Shown: positions 1 through 6,948 of the stretch, piece after piece
Layout: each line of letters begins with the position of its first letter
Numbering within the stretch: the first letter of the stretch is position 1
DNA from: Sutterella wadsworthensis 2_1_59BFAA
GTDB taxonomy: Bacteria; Pseudomonadota; Gammaproteobacteria; Burkholderiales; Burkholderiaceae_F
Direction of reading: 5' to 3'
Length of the DNA: 36,841 nt
NCBI RefSeq assembly: GCF_000297775.1
Contig: NZ_JH815521.1
Coordinates: forward strand, 1-36,841
Translations under genes and position numbers: made by a program
The notes under the pieces: generated by a model
The model's input: the letters and a program-made list of their open reading frames with translations, nothing else
Database searches by the model: none
What the model was told of the DNA's origin: nothing

Positions 1-270
1 CAAACCTACGCCCCGGAACGGATCCGTGAGGCCGTTCTAGCCGGAGTAACAGCCTGGCTTGACGCCGGTGTCGTAGTCATTCAAGCCCGAGAAGGGATCA
101 CCGAGCGCGAGTTCGGGAGGTTCCGACGGCGGGGGATTCCGTCCCTTACCGTACAAGGGCTGCGTCAGCAAGGATTTCGTGGTCGGAGTGACAGCAAATC
201 GGGGGCAACCCCGAGGCGAAAAGCCTCGACTGTATCGAAACCCTCCCACTTAAGTGCCGAGGTTGTTTAG
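1..270 (+). mobile_element. possible right end of an IS200/IS605-like element abutting a broken gene
   Basis: No convincing complete gene lies here. One plus-strand frame is open from base 1 to about 345 without a start, and another frame ends with a short basic peptide, so the edge may hold the 3' end of a gene entering from the left. Near the boundary with the truncated transferase there is a palindromic hairpin (arms CCTC/GAGG around CACTTAAGTG, about 241-263), resembling the subterminal hairpins of IS200/IS605 right ends. The neighbouring gene loses its normal C-terminus exactly here, which fits an insertion. The family call is an inference; without the left flank it cannot be settled. 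Confidence 0.25.
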
Positions 271-1590
271 AGGTATCTTTCGAAGTTCGTCCACAAGTGT
301 ATCGTCGTAATGCCGGCTCTGAATTTTCTCACCGATGGTTTCGTTGATCCAGACCTGATGGTCTGCCTCGTTGGCGATAACGGTAGTTGGAGAGTCCCAG
401 CCGCCCAGCCTGTTCTGGTTGCTCAACCACGAAACATGGTAGCCGGCTGCTCGGGCAATTTCCACGATCGAGGGGCTCTCGGCGAGAGGTCTGTCGGTGA
501 ATTGTGAGCGGGCCGTAAGTGCCTGTTCAAGGGATCGAACAGTATTTGGGTAGCAGGAATAGGCATTCTGCATGAGAACGAAATGATTGTCTACCGCCTG
601 ACGTGTCAACCACAGGGTAGTATCTTTCTCATAGCCGTAGGCAGACATCCTGTCGCGAGTCTGGGATTCCCCGACAATGACGACGTAAAGACCGTGGCGC
701 CCCTGTTCTCGGATGCCCTCGAGGGATGCAATCAGGGATTTCCGTTCCTCCAGCTTGCTTTCGAATGAATTGAGTTCCTGCACTTTTTCGACAGCAGCAG
801 TCACGATGTTCGTAGTGAGATTCCCTGCGTTTTTCATGGCTGCTGCGATGCTCGTGGCCAGCATGATGACGGATATGACTGGAACAGCCCGGCTGAAGAT
901 GCCAATGCTTTGACGACAGGTTAGCGCTCTGATTGAGATGGCGGACAAAAGGACGGCAAAAAAACAAACGCCGACCGTAAACATCGCGCCCTTATACGAG
1001 AAGTATTCGACCGCTTCGCTGGGATTGGTCTGCCAGATCGCAATCAACGTGTCGGCGTTCATCAAGCCATCATGAGACAACCAGTATGCAATGAAAGCAA
1101 GCGGCAATGAGACGGCAGCACCCCAGAGTACTGCGGAAACCAGACGGATCAGCCTCTGTACGAATCTGTTCTGGAAAAAGCACGAAGATGCCGTAAAAAA
1201 CATAATTAATACGGCAAGCGAGATCGCACAACAGTTGTTCTTCGTGAGGCTCCGTGGCAGACCGAAGACATCTCTAACATTCGAATCTGCATCCCAGTAC
1301 ATCATGGCGCCCGGCACATTCAGAAGCAAATACAAGATCAGCGTGGCCGCAAGATCTCGTCGATCCTTGCGAAAGACGTACAAAAATCCGGCAAGACCGA
1401 CGGCTGTCAACAAAGTGTAGCCAGCGTGTCCGAAAGCATGTTTGTATGTGCCGAGCAGAAAGGCATTTGTCAGAAAAATGAAGGAGACTGCGAAAAGATA
1501 GAGCGTGATCGGCAGAATTAAAGCATTAACCTATGCTCTGAAAGGCAAGTTGAATCGTAACTTAGAGGGGGGTATCATTATGCTATTCAT
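250..1590 (-). pseudogene. phosphoethanolamine transferase (EptA/CptA-like), broken at both ends
   Basis: The family moves phosphoethanolamine onto lipid A or core sugar at the periplasmic face of the inner membrane. The visible reading frame has about five hydrophobic segments and then the start of the sulfatase-like domain, with the VVIVGESQTRDRMSAYGY motif, where the Glu binds metal and the nucleophilic Thr follows in the segment YPNTVRSLEQAL. The frame ends at 250 with residues that look unrelated (PLNNLGT), so the second half of the catalytic domain, including the conserved His/Asp metal ligands, is absent; full proteins are about 500-550 residues. At the other end the frame continues upstream of the only possible start (TTG at 1413) through another membrane segment to a TAG at 1531-1533, and beyond that in the same frame to an ATG at 1590. 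The simplest reading is a premature stop near codon 20 plus loss of the 3' end. Base composition is AT-richer than neighbours, suggesting acquisition. Confidence 0.75.
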
Positions 1591-1967
1591 TTTAATATTG
1601 CAATTCGCTTTATAGATCGCCTCGACAATTTTTACGACAGGCTGACTAGGAGGCTCAATGAGAGAGCCGGACGCGCCCATATCCGCTTCTCTATGAGGAA
1701 TTCCTCGAGGTCGAAATGATCACGGACAGAGCTGCATGCATGATCGGAAGCAGGTCGATGAAAACGCAGAATCGAAATCTGCCCCTGCAGTAGAAAGTTT
1801 CAGGGCATCGCGACAATGACGAATGGGAACCTACTATACCAGTATGGCAGGCAATTTTCCATTGGCTTTTGGACTGGAGACGCGTGACTTTATGACGTCC
1901 GGATGGTTGACGCCCGGGCGGCCCGTCATCAGTCCCGGAAATAGGTTGTCAATCTGAACTCCCATGA
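1591..1967. other. intergenic, decayed sequence
   Basis: No supported gene. An AGGAGG-preceded ATG at 1658 opens only 12 codons, and a short open frame around 1693-1790 has no recognisable family. It looks like degraded DNA between the broken transferase and the recombinase. Confidence 0.4.
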
Positions 1968-2954
1968 TTAGAGAACTGCATTTTCTGCCGCCCTTCTCAT
2001 TGCATCATCACCTCGACGGTCGTACATGGCGGTGGTCGAAATGTTCGAGTGCCCCATCATGTTCTTGACGGTCACGATGTCGACATTGTTCGCGAAAAGT
2101 CGTGTGGCGAATGTTCGTCGGAGATCATGTGCCGTCGCCGACTCATGGTTCGCGGACTCCATGCGGCGTTTCGTAATCCGACCGATCGAACTCGAATCGA
2201 GAGCGTCGGTAATGGAAATCCGGCCGTTCTTGTAGATCCGTCCGAAAAGCAATCCTGGTTCTGTGCCACGCCAGCTACGAATCCAGATTTCGACTGCCTG
2301 TGCGACTGGCGGCGGAAGAAACACCCTCCTCTCCTTGTCGCCCTTGCCTATCAGGGTGAGGGAACGGTTGTAGAGATCGAGCTTGTCGATGCGGATGCCG
2401 GGAATTTCTCCGCGGCGAAGTCCGCAGCCGAGCATGAGTGAAATGACGGCGCGGTCGCGGGCGCCGATCGCCGTGTCCGCATCGCACCCCGCGAGAAGAT
2501 TTCGGGATTCGTCAAAGGAAAGCGCGCGCCCCGTAGGTAGTCGATAGATACGCCTCTGCTTCAGGGACTTGATGCGAAGGTAGTCCTCGTGCTCCATCGA
2601 TCGTGCGAGCCAGGCAGCCTGAGCGACCCCCTTGAGGGCAGCCAAATAACAGTTCGAAGTTGAGCCCGAAATGCCGTCGCGCTCCTGTTTAGCGAGAAAC
2701 GCGAGCACGTGTTCGGTCTTCATCTCTCCCCAACGGCAGTCTCGAAGATCGGCGGCGCCGGTCCATCGGGCGAAGACATTGAGTTTTGACGCCACCGACT
2801 TGCGCGACTGCGGCGAATGAAGCGTCGCGAGATAGGCGAGCGCCGCATTGACCTGTCCCGAATTTGCAGCGGCCGTTGCCGACAGCATGCCTTTCTGAGT
2901 TGCGCCCGAATCGGCGCCCTCCGGCGGAACCATGACCTCAAAATCCGTTGACAT
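1968..2954 (-). CDS. tyrosine recombinase / phage-type integrase
   Basis: A 328-residue site-specific recombinase that cuts and rejoins DNA through a 3'-phosphotyrosine. The N-terminal half (about 30-130) is the SAM-like core-binding domain; the catalytic domain follows. The active-site set is complete: Arg180 in GLRRGE, Lys204 in the GKGDKERR beta-hairpin, His276 and Arg279 in AHDLRR, His302 in GHSN and the nucleophile Tyr311 in MYDRR. The ATG at 2954 has AGGGG 8 bases upstream. An isolated C-terminal remnant of a related recombinase lies at 30479-30739. No att direct repeats were found, so whether it is an element integrase, an integron-like enzyme or a solitary recombinase is open. It sits next to a decayed acquired gene, consistent with an island. 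Confidence 0.9.
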   Translation of the reverse strand: MSTDFEVMVPPEGADSGATQKGMLSATAAANSGQVNAALAYLATLHSPQSRKSVASKLNVFARWTGAADLRDCRWGEMKTEHVLAFLAKQERDGISGSTSNCYLAALKGVAQAAWLARSMEHEDYLRIKSLKQRRIYRLPTGRALSFDESRNLLAGCDADTAIGARDRAVISLMLGCGLRRGEIPGIRIDKLDLYNRSLTLIGKGDKERRVFLPPPVAQAVEIWIRSWRGTEPGLLFGRIYKNGRISITDALDSSSIGRITKRRMESANHESATAHDLRRTFATRLFANNVDIVTVKNMMGHSNISTTAMYDRRGDDAMRRAAENAVL

Positions 2955-3429
2955 TTCTGAAAACCCCTGATGGAGAACGAAGACGCGAGTTTCTTGGTGC
3001 GGGCGACGGACGCTCCAAATAACGCACGAGAATGAACATTCTACGACATTAACATATTATATCTCTTCCTTCGATCCGATTTACCCCTTGAGGGGTTCAG
3101 GACTACAGGATTTTCAAGAGGGGCTTCAAGGATGATTGTGCTCGGGCGACGGCGCAAAAAAAACAGAAACGGCACTTCACATGGCGCGGTTGAATGGTTT
3201 GAGATGAATGGATGATGGCCTGCAGTAGAAAGATCGCGTTTATTTGCGTCCAGATGAACATGAAAATCCTTTCTTTAGCTGTGCGACAAGGAGAGAGAGG
3301 CATTTGAGAACGTGAAAAAATAGGCCCTTTTGGGCTTCCGGGCTCTGAAAACGCCTCGTTCGGGCACGTTTTCGCCACAGCAGGTAGAATGTCGAGATAG
3401 CAAAAACAAAACAAAGCCAGGAAGCCTCC
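2955..3429. promoter_or_regulatory. intergenic region with possible recombinase promoter and small palindrome
   Basis: No gene. On the minus strand a TATAAT-like box reads at 3061-3056, without a good -35, and a GAATG-AA-CATTC palindrome (3030-3041) lies between it and the recombinase start; it could be an operator. A GGGG/CCCC hairpin occurs around 3083-3097. The plus-strand part before 3430 carries the leader of the DUF6429-rarD operon, with AGGAAG 6 bases before its ATG. All are pattern-level calls. Confidence 0.25.
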
Positions 3430-3729
3430 ATGCAAGAACAAAAAAACAATGAAGACACTCTGACTGACGATGCCATTGAGGCCGGCATCGAGGAACTGAC
3501 CCTCGCGCTCCTTTATCTGAAGCGCTTCAAGTGGAACCATGACGACCAGGTCGCCCGTGCCAGCTGGCGTAGCTTCGACTGGGAGACGCTCGACAATCTT
3601 TTGCAGTCCTCCGATCTTTCCGGTTGTGACCACAAGGCGGTCTGGATTTCCGACGAAGGCATCAGGCGGGCGCGCAACATTCTGGAGAAGTACGGCCTTT
3701 CTCATCTTGAAGGTGCTGCAGAAGCTTAA
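3430..3729 (+). CDS. DUF6429 family protein
   Basis: A 99-residue soluble protein. It has the family pattern of a helix with LTLALLYLKRF, a central conserved Arg/Trp segment (RASWRSFDWETLDNLL), and a C-terminal IRRARNILEKYGL helix; this layout resembles DUF6429, a small predicted helical, possibly winged-helix-like family of unknown function. The start is supported by AGGAAG 6 bases upstream. Its TAA overlaps the ATG of the downstream permease by one base (TAATG), so the two are very probably translationally coupled. No catalytic residues are evident. The family call is from memory of the motif and was not searched. Confidence 0.75.
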   Translation: MQEQKNNEDTLTDDAIEAGIEELTLALLYLKRFKWNHDDQVARASWRSFDWETLDNLLQSSDLSGCDHKAVWISDEGIRRARNILEKYGLSHLEGAAEA

Positions 3730-4640
3730 TGACCAAACGACTGGAGCCGGACTTCCGGCTCGGACTTACCGGAGCCATCGTCTCCTATCTCAGCTGGGGG
3801 CTCATGCCCATCTACTGGAACCTGCTCGAAGGAGCCGGCTCCGTAGAGGTGATTGCCCATCGCATTCTCTGGTCGCTTCTCTTCATCCCGCTCGTGATGG
3901 CGGTCCGCGGAAAACTCCGCTCCGCCTGGTCCGACATCAAGTCGATTTTCACCTCCCCCGTCACAGCCCTTCTGCTCGCGACCGCCGCGTGCTTCGCCGG
4001 TCTCAACTGGTGGATAAACGTGATCGCCGTTCTGAGCGGTCACGTTGTGGAGCTCGGCATCGGCACTTTCCTCACGCCGCTCATCTCCGTTTCCTGCGGT
4101 GTTCTCTTTTTCCATGAACGCCTCTCGCGCACGAAGACCGCTGGCGTGATGCTCGCCATGACCGGCGTGCTCATCATGATCGTCTCCTTCGGCCACTTCC
4201 CCTGGATTTCGCTCGGCGTCTCGGCGACCTGGGGAATTTACGGGGCGCTCAAGAAAAAGCTCATGCTCGACGCCTGGGTGAGCATTCTGCTTGAAGGCCT
4301 CATGATGATGCCCGTTGCTTTGGGTTATGTCTTCTGGCTTTCGTCGATCGGTGAAAATCACTTCCTGCCGACGGTCAATCCCGAGCTTTCGCTCTGTCTC
4401 GCCGGCACCGGCATCGTCGCCTCCATCCCGCTTATCTTCTTTACGATCGCAGCGGTCAACCTCCCGATGAACGTGCTCGGATTCTGCCAGTACATCTCGC
4501 CGATCCTCACGCTTTTGCTCGGAATCCTATTCTTCAACGAGCGTTTCGGCTGGGGCGAACTCTTCACCCTCCTCTTCATCTGGAGCGGCATCGCTGTCTT
4601 CCTTTTAGCAGAAGTTCACGAACATCGCAAGGCTCATTGA
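3729..4640 (+). CDS. rarD: EamA/DMT-superfamily permease RarD
   Basis: A 303-residue inner-membrane protein with about ten hydrophobic helices formed by two EamA-type repeats, the usual size of RarD. The opening GLTGAIVSYLSWGLMPIYWNLL followed by VEVIAHRILWSL is the RarD signature, and the C-terminal half retains the second repeat (LPMNVLGFCQYISPILTLLLGILFFNE). RarD was named for its association with chloramphenicol sensitivity; its substrate is not established, and drug/metabolite transport is a family-level inference. It overlaps the preceding gene by one base, so it has no separate promoter. About 200 bases downstream lies the right end of an IS200/IS605 element. Confidence 0.88.
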   Translation: MTKRLEPDFRLGLTGAIVSYLSWGLMPIYWNLLEGAGSVEVIAHRILWSLLFIPLVMAVRGKLRSAWSDIKSIFTSPVTALLLATAACFAGLNWWINVIAVLSGHVVELGIGTFLTPLISVSCGVLFFHERLSRTKTAGVMLAMTGVLIMIVSFGHFPWISLGVSATWGIYGALKKKLMLDAWVSILLEGLMMMPVALGYVFWLSSIGENHFLPTVNPELSLCLAGTGIVASIPLIFFTIAAVNLPMNVLGFCQYISPILTLLLGILFFNERFGWGELFTLLFIWSGIAVFLLAEVHEHRKAH

Positions 4641-4838
4641 TCACTTCGGGTGTTCATGCTGAGTGCTCAGGAGTTACGATGATCGTCCTTTCCTGCGTTC
4701 AATTCAATGCCATCAGCGTAATGAATTCTTCATCTCTGATGACGCGAGGAGAACGCTCAATCCTCAATTTTGATCCCCGGTGTTTCTGTTCGTTAATGCC
4801 TCCCCGATGCGCGTTTTGTGTTCCAGAGTGTTTTTGAC

Positions 4839-4985
4839 TTCCTCCCCGTCCTAAAGGGCGGGGATTCCTTGGACCACGCGGTCTCGTGGTTCAAGGGCGG
4901 TTCCCATTGATGGCATCGAGTCCTTAGGCCGAAAGCCTTGCTCCCCAACACTCACTACATGGGCGATGTGCTTTTGTTGTGTGCA
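4839..4985 (-). ncRNA. candidate omega RNA (reRNA) of the TnpB element
   Basis: TnpB nucleases are guided by an RNA made from the element's right end, overlapping the end of tnpB, with the guide lying in flanking DNA. Here the minus strand after the tnpB stop contains two stable stem-loops and ends in the GC-rich hairpin at 4847-4866. If the border is near 4839, the guide would be the minus-strand sequence of about 4838-4818. The hairpins are seen; the RNA itself is inferred from the family. Confidence 0.45.
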
Positions 4986-6232
4986 CTCGGGCCTGTCCGG
5001 CCCTTCCTCAACACGTTCAGGGCGCCCACCACGTCGGCATTCGCTTCGAAGCCGCAACTTTCGTTGACGCACTTGAAAATCGCCTGCGTCGGGCGGTTGC
5101 GTTTGTCCCTGCTCTGACAGTGCGGGCAGGTGATGCTCGTCCCTCTCGGATCGACGGGAATCATCACACCACCCACTTTCAGAAGTTGCCATTCGATTGT
5201 TTGGCGAAGACTGTAGAACCCCGTGCGCAGGATGGCGCGGTTGAGCCCGCTTTTCTGCTTCACATTCTTGCCGGGATTCGCAACGGTGCCCTTGGCAGAC
5301 GCCGTCATGTTCTTCACCTTCAGGTCCTCGACGTACACGCAGCCGTACTCCTGCGCGAGCGCATGCGCCGTCTTCCTGTGGAAATCCTGTCGAATGCAAC
5401 GAATCTTTCGGTATAGGTTTTGAATCCTCTCCTTGAGCTGACGGCGCTTGCGACTCGGCTGCTTCTTGTCAAAAGGCTCCGCCAGTCCCAACTTCGCGAG
5501 TTTCTTTCGCGACTCCTGGTTGAGCGAAAGCTTGCGTTTCAAGCCCGCAATGCGTTTCTCGATCGAGCGAATCTTCTCCGTGTCGAGATCGTAGAATCGT
5601 CCGTCGCTCGTCGCGACGGCATGCACGACGCCGACGTCGATTCCGACATCGAGCGCCTTCATGTCGGGAGCCTGGACTTCGAACTCAACCGTGAAGATCA
5701 CGAACCAGCGGCCGCAGTCCTTCTTGACGTGAATCTGTTTCACGACACCGGGAACGAGCGTCCCGTTCGCACACTCAAACGCGATGGCACGCGTTCTACG
5801 GTATCGAATCCAGCCGATCTTCGGGAGCTTGACTCGCCCGTTGGCATCGTCGATGTGTTCTGGAGCAAACTGCGGAACCCGAAAGCCGTCTCCGATATCT
5901 TTCGCCTTGAACTTCGGCCATCCTTTGTGTGCCGGATCGCTCTTGGGACGGAAGCTGTCGCTGATGGCGCGATCGAGATCGAGCAGGGCTTGCTGGAGCG
6001 GTTGGGCCATGGCCTCGCGAAGGAAGGCGGTCTCGGGTTGTTTTTTCCAGAGCACCAACTCGTGGGCGAGCTCCTTGTAGGTGAGAAGCTTTTCACCTTT
6101 AGACTTGCGCTCGTTTTGGATCCCCAACGCCTTGTTGAAGACAAACCTGCGGCAACCGGCGTTTCGGCTCAAGGCCGCACGTCGGGTCTCGTCAACATAG
6201 AGTTCGTATTGAAAGGCGCAGGTGATCTTCAT
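4955..6232 (-). CDS. tnpB: TnpB RNA-guided endonuclease (IS200/IS605 family)
   Basis: A 425-residue TnpB, full length for the family. It cuts DNA next to a transposon-adjacent motif under control of an omega RNA and helps retain the element after excision. The N-terminal helix-turn-helix-like domain (YELYVDETRRAAL...CRRFVFNKAL) is followed by the RuvC-like domain: catalytic Asp199 (GIDVG), Glu302 (VYVEDLKVKNM) and Asp400 (EANADVVGA). The zinc finger has Cys369, Cys372, Cys388 and Cys393. I chose the ATG at 6232 because homology starts with MKITCAFQYELY; the longer frame to 6280 adds 16 unlikely residues. All key residues are intact, so it is probably active. Confidence 0.88.
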   Translation of the reverse strand: MKITCAFQYELYVDETRRAALSRNAGCRRFVFNKALGIQNERKSKGEKLLTYKELAHELVLWKKQPETAFLREAMAQPLQQALLDLDRAISDSFRPKSDPAHKGWPKFKAKDIGDGFRVPQFAPEHIDDANGRVKLPKIGWIRYRRTRAIAFECANGTLVPGVVKQIHVKKDCGRWFVIFTVEFEVQAPDMKALDVGIDVGVVHAVATSDGRFYDLDTEKIRSIEKRIAGLKRKLSLNQESRKKLAKLGLAEPFDKKQPSRKRRQLKERIQNLYRKIRCIRQDFHRKTAHALAQEYGCVYVEDLKVKNMTASAKGTVANPGKNVKQKSGLNRAILRTGFYSLRQTIEWQLLKVGGVMIPVDPRGTSITCPHCQSRDKRNRPTQAIFKCVNESCGFEANADVVGALNVLRKGRTGPSAHNKSTSPM

Positions 6233-6277
6233 ATGAACATCATGGCACACTTCCTTTAAGAATGCGTGCTTTACGAC

Positions 6278-6457
6278 CAAATGCCCATTTGGGCCTTATA
6301 TCCTCCCCATGAATGGAGAGGTTTTACGGCCCGTTAGATAAAGTCGAGCCGAGAAAACCCGCGGTTTTAACCGCCGGGATGATAGGTGCTCAAATCCCCT
6401 TCGCACAAACTCGTGCGAAGCATGCGTCCTCGAAAAGGACGGTGTAGGATTGAAATC
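6278..6457. repeat. divergent left ends of two TnpB elements (hairpins)
   Basis: The interval between the two divergent tnpB genes is rich in hairpins: CCAAAT/ATTTGG near 6280-6293, CCTC/GAGG near 6301-6320, an AACCGC/GCGGTT structure near 6357-6379, and CTTCGCAC/GTGCGAAG near 6399-6421. These look like subterminal stem-loops of two IS200/IS605 left ends placed back to back. Confidence 0.45.
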
Positions 6458-6943
6458 ATGAAAGCCAACATCGCCTACAAGTTCGAACTGATGCCTACCC
6501 GGGAGCAGAAGCGAATCTTCGCTCAAGCTGCCGGGTGTCGGCGTTTCGTGTGGAACAAGGCGATAGAACTGCAGAAGCGGTGCCTTGAACAAGAGGTTCC
6601 TTTTCTCAAGTACACGGAGCTGGCCGGACGGTTGGTGCTGTGGAAAAAGGAAGACGACATGTTGTGGTTGCAGGAAGCGCCTTCTCAGGCACTTCAACAG
6701 TGCCTGATGGACGCGTCTGCTGCAATCCAAGCGTTCAAGGCTAAGAAACGGGCTTCCCAAAGTTCCAAGCTCGGGGCGACAGGGATTCCTTCCGCATTCC
6801 GCAAGTTCGCCCGACGGATTGGGACGAGGCCAACGGTCGAGTCCGCATCCCGAAGGCAGGCTTCGTGCGATTCAGAAAGTCGCGTCCGATTCAAGGCAAG
6901 ATCAAGCAGATGACGGTTTCCGTCGAATGCGGGCATTGGTTTG
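6458..6943 (+). pseudogene. tnpB: tnpB remnant, frameshifted and 3'-truncated
   Basis: The first 95 or so codons match the N-terminus of the TnpB at 4955-6232 (YKFELMPTREQ, GCRRFVWNKAIELQKR, LVLWKKE). Near 6744-6747, in a short A-run, the frame shifts: the continuation (FPKFQARGD..., ANGRVRIPKAGFVRF, VECGHWF) is read from 6754 in another frame, as expected for loss of one base. Similarity stops around 6941, at the 3' end of the convergent large gene, so the RuvC and zinc-finger parts are gone. It is divergent in sequence from the intact copy, so it is not a simple duplicate. Confidence 0.75.
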
Positions 6944-6948
6944 AGGGA

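Larger units (their letters stand above)
4839..6300 (-). mobile_element. IS200/IS605-family element, tnpB-only
   Basis: A TnpB gene flanked by structured ends without a TnpA transposase, so presumably non-autonomous or moved by TnpA in trans. The right end (4839-4920) shows the typical CCCCG-TAAA-CGGGG hairpin near 4847-4866 and a second hairpin (ACCACG/CGTGGT). The left end has a CCAAAT/ATTTGG hairpin around 6280-6293. Exact borders depend on the empty site; family members make no target duplications, so the ends given are approximate. Confidence 0.6.

Noticed and set aside
3103-3705. 200-codon minus-strand frame
   Set aside because: Overlaps the DUF6429 gene, has low-complexity composition and no recognisable domain or start signal.
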